DNA of 8,747 bases, from positions 1-8,747 of the forward strand of contig JAEWEH010000438.1 in assembly GCA_023389535.1 (NCBI GenBank). Direction: 5' to 3'. Below are positions 1 to 5,859 of this stretch, one piece after another. Made by a program: the position numbers and the translations under genes. The notes under the pieces are model-generated. The model ran no database searches. It saw only the letters and a list, made by a program, of their open reading frames with translations, and was not told the DNA's origin. Each line of letters begins with the position of its first letter. The stretch's first letter is position 1. The stretch comes from Pseudomonadota bacterium (lineage in GTDB: Bacteria > Pseudomonadota > Gammaproteobacteria > Burkholderiales > Burkholderiaceae_B).

Positions 1-545
1 GTGTACCGCGCCCCAGCGCCGTACCGCTTTATTACCGCATCGCGGCCAACCAGCTCAGCCAGGAAGACAGCATCCAAGTCGTTGGCGACGCCTCGTCCGG
101 CGAAGCCGAAGTATTCCTCTTTGCGCACGACGGCCAGACCCTGGTCAGCCTGGCTTCCGATCATACGGATCGCAAGCTGGAGTCGCACAGCGTGGCCTTG
201 TCCAAGCAACTGTGCGCCAAGCCGGTGGCGCGCGACGCGTGGGTGTATGACGATGTGGCCGATCACTGGGACGAGCTGGTGCTGCGCGCCTGGATAGAAG
301 AGAACGGCGCCACCGTCCTTTACCAAGAGGGTCCGCTCGCCACCTTGCGCCATCCGCTGGAGCTGGTGCAGGATCATTTTGGCCAGACCGCCATCCCGGC
401 GCATGCCGGCATGACCTGCGGCACCGTGGCCGCCATCGGCGGCATCCGGCCAGCGCCGGTGTTCAGCATGGAACTGTACGATCCTCGCCGTCAACGCAGC
501 ATCAAGCATCGCTATACTCTTGATATCCTGCCCGAAGTGGCCTGA
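1..545 (+). CDS. DUF2848 family protein, 3' part (5' end outside window)
   Basis: The open frame enters at base 3 and runs 180 codons to TGA at 543-545; the N-terminus lies upstream of the window. The protein resembles DUF2848, a family without established function that I recall as roughly 220 residues, so about 40 residues may be missing. Recognisable stretches are SDHTDRKLESHSVALSKQLC, the DDVADHWDELVLRAW segment, VLYQEGPLATLRHP, and a C-terminal GTVAAIGGIRPAPVFSMEL followed by a basic IKHRYTLDILP tail. The GT..AIGGIRPAP..F.MEL end faintly recalls the C-terminal part of fumarylacetoacetate-hydrolase-fold proteins; that is a weak impression, not an assignment. No signal peptide or membrane segment is seen in the visible part. 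The amidase starts 12 bases after its stop, so the two are probably co-transcribed and act in one pathway. Codon use matches the neighbours. Family call fairly secure, function unknown. Confidence 0.8.
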   Translation, partial: VPRPSAVPLYYRIAANQLSQEDSIQVVGDASSGEAEVFLFAHDGQTLVSLASDHTDRKLESHSVALSKQLCAKPVARDAWVYDDVADHWDELVLRAWIEENGATVLYQEGPLATLRHPLELVQDHFGQTAIPAHAGMTCGTVAAIGGIRPAPVFSMELYDPRRQRSIKHRYTLDILPEVA

Positions 546-557
546 ATACCGGATACG

Positions 558-1913
558 ATGACCACCATGCTGCCCACGATTCTTGAACTGCAAGCATCCT
601 TGCAACGCGGCGAGACCACATCGCTGAAACTGACTCAAACCGCCCTATCGCGGATAGACGACCCCGCTGGCGAAGGCAGCCGTACCTTCACCCGCGTCTA
701 TCGCGAACAGGCGCTGGCCGCGGCCCAGGCTGCCGATACGCTGCGCGGCGCCGGCCTGGCCCGCTCGCCTCTGGACGGCTTGCCCGTCTCTGTCAAGGAT
801 TTGTTCGATGTTGCAGGCGATGTCACGCTGGCCGGTTCGGCCGTGTTGCGCGACGCGGCGCCCGCAAGCCGCAACGCCAGCATTGTGCAACGCCTGATCG
901 ATGCAGGCGCCGTCATCGTGGGCAAGACCAATATGACGGAATTCGCGTTTTCCGGTCTGGGCCTGAATCCGCACTACGGCACGCCCAGCAGCCCATGGGA
1001 TCGCGGCAACAGCCGCATACCGGGCGGCTCTTCCTCGGGCGCCGGGGTGGCGGTGGCCGACGGCATGTCGGTCGCATCCATAGGTACCGACACAGGCGGC
1101 TCGGTACGCATCCCATCTGCCTTCAACGGCCTGACAGGATTCAAGCCCACGGCCAGGCGCGTGCCATCGCAAGGCGCCCTGCCACTGTCTTTCAGCCTGG
1201 ACTCCATCGGTCCCCTGGCCGCATCCGTGCAATGCTGCGCCATCCTGGACGCGGTCTTGGCCGGCCAGGATTCTCGTGCGCCGCAGGCGCCGCAATTGTC
1301 GGAACTGCGTTTCGCGGTGCCCTCGGCCGTCGTCCTTGACGGCGCTGACGACCATGTGCGTGGCACTTTTGCCGCCACACTCGATAGGATCCGCGCAGCC
1401 GGCGCAAAGGTCGACACCATCGCCCTGCCTGAATTCGAGCGGCTGGCGTATATCAACCGCCTGGGCGGTTTCGTCTGTGCGGAAGCCTGGGCCTGGCACA
1501 GGCGGCTGCTGGAAAAGCATGCCGACCAGTATGATCCCCGCGTGGCGTCGCGCATCGAGCGCGGCAAGGGCATGTCGGCCGCCGACTATATCGACTTGCT
1601 GCAGGATCGCCAGGCATGGATCGCATCGGTGGAAAACCGCCTGCGCCATTACGATGCCCTGCTCATGCCCACTGTGCCCATCGTCGCGCCGACCATCGCA
1701 GAACTGCAGGCCTCGGACGACGCCTACTTCAGCGCCAATGGGCTGATCTTGCGCAATCCCACCATCATCAACTTCCTTGATGGCTGCGCCCTGTCACTGC
1801 CTTGCCATGCCGAAGGTGCGGCGCCCGTTGGCCTGATGGTGGCCGCCCCCGCCATGCACGACAGCCATATCCTGGATGTCGGCGCGGCGCTTGAAGCTAC
1901 GCTGCGTGGCTAG
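558..1913 (+). CDS. Amidase-signature family hydrolase
   Basis: A 451-residue amidase-signature (AS) enzyme, of normal length for the family, expected to hydrolyse a carboxamide or related C-N bond to acid plus ammonia/amine in the cytoplasm. The Ser-cisSer-Lys triad can be placed by motif: Lys80 in PVSVKDLFD, Ser158 in the glycine/serine loop PGGSSSGAGVAVADG, and nucleophile Ser182 in GTDTGGSVRIPS, followed by the usual FNGLTGFKPT. The K-S-S spacing (78 and 24 residues) fits the family. The C-terminal part has the DALLMPTVPIVAPT segment common in this family. The chosen start is ATG 558; an in-frame ATG at 567 is possible and neither has a strong ribosome site. It lies 12 bases after the DUF2848 gene and is followed by a 13-bp hairpin. 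Substrate cannot be predicted: AS enzymes include GatA, allophanate hydrolase and aryl or malonamide amidases. There is no GatB/GatC gene nearby and no allophanate-hydrolase C-terminal domain, so a stand-alone catabolic amidase is preferred. Confidence 0.9.
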   Translation: MTTMLPTILELQASLQRGETTSLKLTQTALSRIDDPAGEGSRTFTRVYREQALAAAQAADTLRGAGLARSPLDGLPVSVKDLFDVAGDVTLAGSAVLRDAAPASRNASIVQRLIDAGAVIVGKTNMTEFAFSGLGLNPHYGTPSSPWDRGNSRIPGGSSSGAGVAVADGMSVASIGTDTGGSVRIPSAFNGLTGFKPTARRVPSQGALPLSFSLDSIGPLAASVQCCAILDAVLAGQDSRAPQAPQLSELRFAVPSAVVLDGADDHVRGTFAATLDRIRAAGAKVDTIALPEFERLAYINRLGGFVCAEAWAWHRRLLEKHADQYDPRVASRIERGKGMSAADYIDLLQDRQAWIASVENRLRHYDALLMPTVPIVAPTIAELQASDDAYFSANGLILRNPTIINFLDGCALSLPCHAEGAAPVGLMVAAPAMHDSHILDVGAALEATLRG

Positions 1914-1934
1914 CTGAAGCATACTCAGGAAGGA

Positions 1935-1968
1935 CAGGCCGAATGCCGCCGGGATGGCATTCGGCCTG
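1935..1968 (+). terminator. 13-bp hairpin after amidase gene, terminator-like without T-run
   Basis: Perfect inverted repeat CAGGCCGAATGCC (1935-1947) and GGCATTCGGCCTG (1956-1968) around an 8-base loop, starting 22 bases after the amidase stop. It is followed by TAGCCCTGCA, not by a T-tract, so it is not a textbook intrinsic terminator on either strand. It may still end or protect the upstream DUF2848-amidase message, for example with Rho or as a 3' stabiliser. The hairpin is seen directly; the role is inferred from position. Confidence 0.6.
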
Positions 1969-2114
1969 TAGCCCTGCAATGACTGTCCTCATATAGAGCC
2001 CGCCGGTTCGTCTTCCCCCTATTCCGGTTTTGCACATCGCGCTGCTATTCGCATGAGCGCGGGATGGTTCTCGCCTGTATGAAACCGCACATATCGTCTT
2101 GCGCCCCGTCATTT

Positions 2115-2130
2115 ATTCGCAAAAACGAAT
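2115..2130. promoter_or_regulatory. Palindrome ATTCG-N6-CGAAT, candidate LysR-type recognition site
   Basis: ATTCG (2115-2119) and CGAAT (2126-2130) form an interrupted palindrome with an A-rich centre, and it contains T-N11-A (T2117 to A2129), the loose hallmark of LysR-regulator sites. Its centre lies about 64-65 bases before the transcription start expected from the -10 box at 2175-2180, which is where LysR-type recognition sites usually sit. The sequence TTATTCGC at 2113-2120 recurs just upstream of the lysR gene at 7952-7959. Assignment to that regulator is inference. Confidence 0.4.
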
Positions 2131-2150
2131 CGATCGACATGTAAACGATA

Positions 2151-2180
2151 TTGGCCGGTATTGAAAATACCGACCATAAT
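2151..2180 (+). promoter_or_regulatory. Candidate sigma70-type promoter for the 2209-7802 genes
   Basis: TTGGCC at 2151-2156 (4/6 match to TTGACA) and CATAAT at 2175-2180 (5/6 match to TATAAT) are separated by 18 bases. Transcription would start near 2187, leaving a leader of about 22 bases before the ATG at 2209. The boxes sit in the most AT-rich stretch of the gap, and the spacer is almost wholly filled by a palindrome. The -35 match is weak, as expected for an activated promoter. Confidence 0.45.
2156..2172. promoter_or_regulatory. 17-bp palindrome CGGTATT-GAA-AATACCG inside promoter spacer, candidate operator
   Basis: Perfect 7-bp arms around GAA, extendable by GG/CC (2153-2154 with 2174-2175) across one mismatch. 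It covers the interval between the candidate -35 and -10 boxes, the classic place for a repressor operator. The symmetric T-A pair here is spaced by 9 bases rather than 11, so a LysR site is less obvious than for the palindrome at 2115-2130. No other regulator gene is visible in the window. A short RNA hairpin is unlikely to be its role because it lies before the expected start. Confidence 0.45.
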
Positions 2181-2208
2181 GCCGCAAACATAAAATACGG
2201 AGACAGCC

Positions 2209-2850
2209 ATGAAGGACGAAGCCAATATCCGCGGCGGATTCGACGGCACATTTCCCGCCGGCTCCAGGCCGGCACTACTGGTCATCGACTTCCAGCGCGG
2301 CTTTACCGAGGTGGGCCTTAGCCCCCTGGCGTCGGACTGCGATGCCCCGATCGCCGCCACCAACACCTTGATCGCCGCCATGCGGGCCCGCGGCCCGGTG
2401 ATTTTCACTGTGGTCAGCTATGCCTCCAACCTGGCCGACATGGGCCGCTGGGGCCAGAAACGCAGCGCGCTTGCCACCTTGGTGCGCGGCACAGCGACCT
2501 GCGAATTAGACCCTCGGCTGGATTACCAGCCCGAGACCGACCTGATACTGCACAAGACACAGGCATCGGCTTTTTTCGGCACCGCGTTAGCCGGCATATT
2601 GGCCGCACAACATTGCGACATGCTGGTCGTGGCGGGCGCCACCACCAGCGGCTGTGTACGGGCCAGCGTGGTGGACGCCATGCAATACGGCTTTCCTCCG
2701 TTCGTGGCCAGCGATTGCGTAGCCGACCGTTCAGCCGCGCAGCACGTCAGCAATCTGATCGACATGTCGAGCAAGTACGCAGAAGTGCTCGACAGCGCAG
2801 CCCTGTTGGCGCTGCTCAAAGGCATCGCAAGCCCGACCACGGCTGCCTGA
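2209..2850 (+). CDS. Isochorismatase-family cysteine amidohydrolase (N-carbamoylsarcosine-amidase-like)
   Basis: A 213-residue cytoplasmic hydrolase of the isochorismatase/cysteine-hydrolase fold, normal length. The catalytic triad is visible: Asp27 in ALLVIDFQRGF, Lys116 in LILHKTQASAFFGT, and Cys149 in VVAGATTSGCVRASVVDAMQYG, preceded by the family's cis-peptide stretch. Asp-Lys-Cys members hydrolyse amides or ureides (nicotinamide, N-carbamoylsarcosine, maleamate, ureidoacrylate), whereas true isochorismatases lack the Cys, so a C-N hydrolase is expected. The TTSGCVR loop and the late SSKYAEV segment are nearer the N-carbamoylsarcosine amidase/maleamate side than nicotinamidase, and no metal-binding His set is evident; the exact substrate is open. 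ATG 2209 is preceded by GGAGA at 2199-2203, 5 bases away. It is the first gene after a candidate regulated promoter and leads into the TRAP genes 99 bases downstream, so it probably acts on the imported compound or a product of it. Confidence 0.88.
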   Translation: MKDEANIRGGFDGTFPAGSRPALLVIDFQRGFTEVGLSPLASDCDAPIAATNTLIAAMRARGPVIFTVVSYASNLADMGRWGQKRSALATLVRGTATCELDPRLDYQPETDLILHKTQASAFFGTALAGILAAQHCDMLVVAGATTSGCVRASVVDAMQYGFPPFVASDCVADRSAAQHVSNLIDMSSKYAEVLDSAALLALLKGIASPTTAA

Positions 2851-2888
2851 CTCGACATTCATTTTCAACGATAGCACCGTGCCCATTC

Positions 2889-2903
2889 GGGCCGGGGGGG
2901 CCC
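2889..2903. other. G7 tract within a small GC hairpin between hydrolase and TRAP binding-protein genes
   Basis: GGGCC (2889-2893) and GGCCC (2899-2903) can pair around a G5 loop, and the stretch includes seven consecutive G (2894-2900). It lies in the 99-base spacer before the TRAP binding-protein gene, 36 bases before that gene's ribosome site. No T-run follows. It might slow or attenuate transcription, or be structurally neutral. A reverse-complement relative is seen near 7840-7860. Confidence 0.25.
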
Positions 2904-2938
2904 TGTCACCCTCGGATCGCATGACAGAACACCACTCT

Positions 2939-2945
2939 GGAGGAG
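2939..2945 (+). promoter_or_regulatory. Strong ribosome-binding site of TRAP binding-protein gene
   Basis: GGAGGAG, with the GGAGG core 6 bases before ATG 2950, is the best Shine-Dalgarno match in the window. It fits the need for many copies of the periplasmic binding protein relative to the membrane subunits, whose sites (GGAGA, AAGGAAG) are weaker. Confidence 0.75.
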
Positions 2946-2949
2946 CAAA

Positions 2950-3957
2950 ATGAAAAAGCAATGGCTACTTGCCACCGCGGCCCTGGCGCTTTGCATGGGC
3001 GCCGGCCCGGCCAAAAGCGCTGAAAAGCCCATAGAACTGACGTTTTCCACCTATCTGCCGCCGGCCTATGAATATGTCTGGAAGCCGATAGAAAATTTCG
3101 TACAAACGGTAGACAAGGAAAGCAACGGCCGCCTCAAGATCAAGGTTTTTCATTCGGGCCAATTGTTCGACGGCTACGAAGAGCTGGCCGCCCTATCGCG
3201 CGGCGACGTCGACATGGTCAACATGACCGGCACCTATCTTAGCGGCACCGTACCGGCCCTGAACATCTTTACACTGCCCTTCTTGTTCCAGGACGTGCCG
3301 CACCTGCGCCGCTCGCTGGAAGGCGGGCTGCTGGACCTGGGCATACGCAAGGAACTCCAGGACCAGCACGACACGGTTATCCTCGGTGTTGCGCCGTTCG
3401 ACCCGTATGAGTTCTATTCCCGCCAGAAGCCGGTGCTGACGGCGGATGATTTCAAAGGCAAGGTATGGGCCACCACCGGCTCGGTCGACGCGCGCGCCAT
3501 CCAGTTGATGGGCGGGTCCCCCACCGGCATGCCCTCTTCCGAGCTCTACCTGGCATTTGACCGCGGTGTCATCGACGGCACGCCCCGCCCCTTGCTGACC
3601 GGCATCGGGCGCAGCCTGTTCGAAGTGACCAAACATCTGTCCTTGGCCAACTTCGGCGTGGACACCTCCATTTTGTCCATCAACCGCAAGAAATGGGAAT
3701 CCTTGCCCAAGGACTTGCAGGATGTCCTTCAGAAGGCCGCAAAACAACGCGATAACGAGCAATTCGATCGCGTGGCCGCCTTCGTCAAGGATGCCGTCGC
3801 CACCTACGAAACGAAGGGGGTGAAAGTGCACCGCATCGAAGGCGCAGCCTTGCAAGCCATGCGCGACGCCACTGCCCCGGCTGTGACTGAATGGGTCAAG
3901 CAGGTGCCGAACGGCCAGGGCTATATGGATCTGGTCAATAAGACCAAAAATCCCTGA
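2950..3957 (+). CDS. dctP: TRAP transporter periplasmic substrate-binding protein (DctP type)
   Basis: A 335-residue DctP-family solute receptor that captures a substrate in the periplasm and delivers it to the DctQM membrane complex. The N-terminus is a Sec signal (MKKQW, hydrophobic core LLATAALALCMGAG), with cleavage likely after Ser23 or Ala24. The mature protein starts PIELTFSTYLPP and shows the usual DctP features: VFHSGQLFDGYEELAALSRGDVDMV (about 67-90), LPFLFQDVPHLRR (109-121), FKGKVWATTGSVDARAIQLMGGSPTGMPSSELYLAFDRGVIDG (168-210), and a late KKWESLPKDLQDVLQKAAK helix (247-265). In most family members the FKG.K. motif continues with an Arg that grips the substrate carboxylate; here Trp173 occupies that place, and the usual VDGQENP stretch is IDGTPRP. 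The ligand is thus probably not a simple C4-dicarboxylate in the standard pose. It is followed by a long inverted repeat and then dctQ and dctM. The symbol is used in the generic family sense. Confidence 0.93.
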   Translation: MKKQWLLATAALALCMGAGPAKSAEKPIELTFSTYLPPAYEYVWKPIENFVQTVDKESNGRLKIKVFHSGQLFDGYEELAALSRGDVDMVNMTGTYLSGTVPALNIFTLPFLFQDVPHLRRSLEGGLLDLGIRKELQDQHDTVILGVAPFDPYEFYSRQKPVLTADDFKGKVWATTGSVDARAIQLMGGSPTGMPSSELYLAFDRGVIDGTPRPLLTGIGRSLFEVTKHLSLANFGVDTSILSINRKKWESLPKDLQDVLQKAAKQRDNEQFDRVAAFVKDAVATYETKGVKVHRIEGAALQAMRDATAPAVTEWVKQVPNGQGYMDLVNKTKNP

Positions 3958-3967
3958 CCAGGCGCAT

Positions 3968-3998
3968 CCTCAAGGCACGGATCATCCGTGCCTTGAGG
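3968..3998 (+). other. Long inverted repeat between dctP and dctQ, probable mRNA hairpin
   Basis: Perfect 15-base arms, CCTCAAGGCACGGAT (3968-3982) and ATCCGTGCCTTGAGG (3984-3998), around a single base; in RNA this folds as a 13-bp stem with a five-base ATCAT loop, 10 bases after the dctP stop. A second small hairpin, GGCGG-GAT-CCGCC, follows at 4003-4015. There is no T-tract, so full termination is unlikely. The likely role is to protect the upstream dctP message or partly attenuate, giving more binding protein than membrane subunits; that role is inferred. Confidence 0.6.
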
Positions 3999-4040
3999 CG
4001 CTGGCGGGATCCGCCGGTACTCTTCCACTGCGGAGACCTC

Positions 4041-4559
4041 ATGCATCAGTTCATAAACCTTATTGATCGGCTAGGCCTGTTCCTGAACCGCATCGCCACC
4101 CTGATCTCGGAAGTCGCGCTGTTTGCGCTGATGATGATCACCTCCTATGCGGTCGTTGCCCGATATGTTTTCAACAGCCCCAGCATCTATGCCGTGGAGG
4201 TCAGCACCTACGTGTTGCTGATCGTGTCCTGGGCAGCGGTCGGCTGGGTGCATCACGAAAGCCGCCATGTCAGCATGGAGGCGCTGAACATGCGCTTCAA
4301 AGGCCTGGGCAAAAGAATATCCGACGCAATCTCCGAACTGACCATACTGATTTTCTGCTCCGTGCTGGTCTGGTCCGGCATCAACGTGGTCATTACGTCC
4401 ATAGAACGCAATTACCGTTCCGCTTCGCTATTGAAATTTCCGCTATGGATCGCCTACAGCGTGATCCCGATCGGCGGTGTGCTGCTGGGCCTGATCGCCC
4501 TGCGGCGCCTATTGCGCCCCAATGCGCATCAGCCCGATACATTGCAGAAGGAAGACTGA
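4041..4559 (+). CDS. dctQ: TRAP transporter small membrane subunit (DctQ type)
   Basis: A 172-residue inner-membrane protein, typical for the small TRAP subunit that pairs with DctM and helps dock the binding protein. Four hydrophobic helices are visible at about residues 19-40, 51-70, 97-118 and 133-154. The family-like RYVFNSPSIYAVEVSTYVL segment (41-59) follows helix 1, and VGWVHHESRHVSMEAL (67-82) follows helix 2. ATG 4041 is chosen because GGAGA at 4032-4036 lies just before it and the protein then begins with the amphipathic MHQFINLIDRLGLFLN typical of the family. A TTG at 3993 would add 16 residues but lies inside the 3' arm of the inverted repeat and lacks a ribosome site. The next gene starts one base after its stop, so the two subunits are translated together. 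Confidence 0.9.
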   Translation: MHQFINLIDRLGLFLNRIATLISEVALFALMMITSYAVVARYVFNSPSIYAVEVSTYVLLIVSWAAVGWVHHESRHVSMEALNMRFKGLGKRISDAISELTILIFCSVLVWSGINVVITSIERNYRSASLLKFPLWIAYSVIPIGGVLLGLIALRRLLRPNAHQPDTLQKED

Positions 4560-4560
4560 A

Positions 4561-5859
4561 TTGGATCCCGCAAGCATATTCCTGTTGATACTGGCGCTAT
4601 TCGGCGTCCTGCTGTTGATCGGCGTACCTATCTTCGCCTCGCTGGGCGTCTCCAGCATGCTGGGCATGTACCTGCACGGCGGCGTCAATGCCCTGAATGT
4701 CATCCCGTCGATCCTGCATCGCGGCCTGTCCAGCTATTCCCTGATCTGCATCCCGCTGTTCATCCTGATGGGCGAAACCATGGCCCGCACCAGCATCGGC
4801 GGGCGCTTGTACAACCTGTTCTACCTATGGCTGAACCGCATGCCCGGCAGCCTGGCGATCGCCAGCGTGGGCAGCGCCGCCGTCTTTGGCGCCATGAGCG
4901 GCGTAAGCGTTGCGGGCGCTGCCACCATAGGCCGCGTCGCCATCCCCCAGATGCTCAAGCGCAAGTACAACGCCGGCTTGGCCGGCGGTTCGGTCGCTGC
5001 GGCGGGTTCACTGGCGCTGCTTATCCCGCCCAGCATCGGCTTCGTGCTGTACGGAGAAATGGCGGATCAGTCGATAGGCAAGCTGTTTACCGCCGCCATC
5101 CTGCCCGGTGTGCTGCTCACGCTGCTGATGATGGGCTATCTGTATATCCTAATCCACGTACGCCCGTCCATGGCGCCGCGCCTGCAGGACCAGGTCAGCT
5201 GGGCCCAGCGCCTGCGCGCACTGGGCGATGTATGGGCGCCCATACTGCTCATACTGGCTGTGCTGGGCACCATTTATCTCGGCATCGCGACACCCACAGA
5301 GGCCTCGGGCATCGGCGCTCTCGGCGCCTTCATCGTGGCCGTGATGTATAAGGAATTGACGTGGACGATGGTGGTCGAGATCTTCCGTGCCACCATCGTG
5401 ACCACGGGCATGATCCTGCTCATCCTGATTTCCGCACTGCTGTTCGGCTACATCATGACCCGGCTGATGATCCCGCAGATGCTGATCACCTGGATCGCGG
5501 ATATTTCGCAGCCGGCATGGGTCATCCTGCTGCTGATATTGGTCTTCCTGTTGATCATCGGGATGTTCCTGGACATCGTGTCCATCATCCTGATCGCAAC
5601 GCCCATCCTGCTGCCCGTGATCACCGCCCTGGGCTTCAGCCCCATCTGGTTCGGCGTGATCATGATCATTGCCTGCGAAATGGCGGTCGTCACGCCGCCC
5701 GTGGGCCTGAACCTTTATGTGATCAAGGGCATCGCGCCGCAGATTTCCATCAATGACATCATCTGGGGGGCGCTGCCCTTTGTGATGGTCGAAGCTCTGG
5801 CCATATTGATACTCGCGCTTTTCCCGCAGATTGCGCTGTGGCTTCCAGGAATGATGTAA
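4561..5859 (+). CDS. dctM: TRAP transporter large membrane subunit (DctM type)
   Basis: A 432-residue, very hydrophobic protein with roughly 12 membrane segments; it is the ion-coupled translocation channel of the TRAP system (normally Na+ driven). Family landmarks are ILMGETMARTSIG (68-80), FGAMSGVSVAGAATIGRVAIPQM (109-131), SLALLIPPSIGFVLYGEMADQSIG (150-173), IATPTEASGIGALGA (242-256), GMFLDIVSIILIATPILLPV (334-353) and AVVTPPVGLNLYVIKGIAP (375-393). The start is taken as TTG 4561, one base after the dctQ stop, with AAGGAAG at 4548-4554 at good distance; the protein then begins MDPASIFLL, like other DctM proteins. The in-frame ATG at 4522 would add a polar 13-residue lead inside dctQ and is less likely. 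Its TAA overlaps the ATG of the downstream hydratase (TAATG), linking transporter and enzyme synthesis. Confidence 0.93.
   Translation: MDPASIFLLILALFGVLLLIGVPIFASLGVSSMLGMYLHGGVNALNVIPSILHRGLSSYSLICIPLFILMGETMARTSIGGRLYNLFYLWLNRMPGSLAIASVGSAAVFGAMSGVSVAGAATIGRVAIPQMLKRKYNAGLAGGSVAAAGSLALLIPPSIGFVLYGEMADQSIGKLFTAAILPGVLLTLLMMGYLYILIHVRPSMAPRLQDQVSWAQRLRALGDVWAPILLILAVLGTIYLGIATPTEASGIGALGAFIVAVMYKELTWTMVVEIFRATIVTTGMILLILISALLFGYIMTRLMIPQMLITWIADISQPAWVILLLILVFLLIIGMFLDIVSIILIATPILLPVITALGFSPIWFGVIMIIACEMAVVTPPVGLNLYVIKGIAPQISINDIIWGALPFVMVEALAILILALFPQIALWLPGMM

Larger units (their letters stand above)
1914..2208. other. Intergenic regulatory region between amidase and hydrolase genes
   Basis: A 295-base gap with no convincing gene on either strand; the short minus-strand frames here show no recognisable protein and no good ribosome site. 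It holds the terminator-like hairpin near its left end, a GC-poorer right third (about 2105-2200), and the palindromes and promoter described separately. The heptamer TATTCGC occurs at 2046-2052 and again at 2114-2120. This is the largest non-coding gap in the window, so the 2209-7802 genes probably form their own transcription unit. Confidence 0.6.

Noticed and set aside
645..1649. Long minus-strand open frame of 334 codons opposite the amidase gene
   Set aside because: It shows no recognisable family and lies antisense to a gene with full catalytic motifs; long antisense frames are common in GC-rich coding DNA.
558..1913. Amidase as GatA subunit of Glu-tRNA(Gln) amidotransferase or as allophanate hydrolase
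   Set aside because: No gatC or gatB neighbours, and the protein ends at 451 residues without the extra C-terminal domain of allophanate hydrolase.
1897..2112. Possible small divergent gene on the minus strand in the 1914-2208 gap
   Set aside because: The short translation has no family resemblance and no good ribosome site, and it runs through the hairpin.
3993..4040. N-terminal extension of dctQ from TTG 3993
   Set aside because: The start lies in the 3' arm of the long inverted repeat without a ribosome site; ATG 4041 has GGAGA in front and gives a normal DctQ N-terminus.
4522..4560. ATG 4522 as the dctM start
   Set aside because: It would add a polar lead overlapping dctQ; TTG 4561 has a well-placed AAGGAAG and gives the usual DctM N-terminus.
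5838..5858. GTG 5838 as the hydratase start
   Set aside because: It lies within dctM without a clear ribosome site; ATG 5859 has AGGA 8 bases before it and overlaps the dctM stop.
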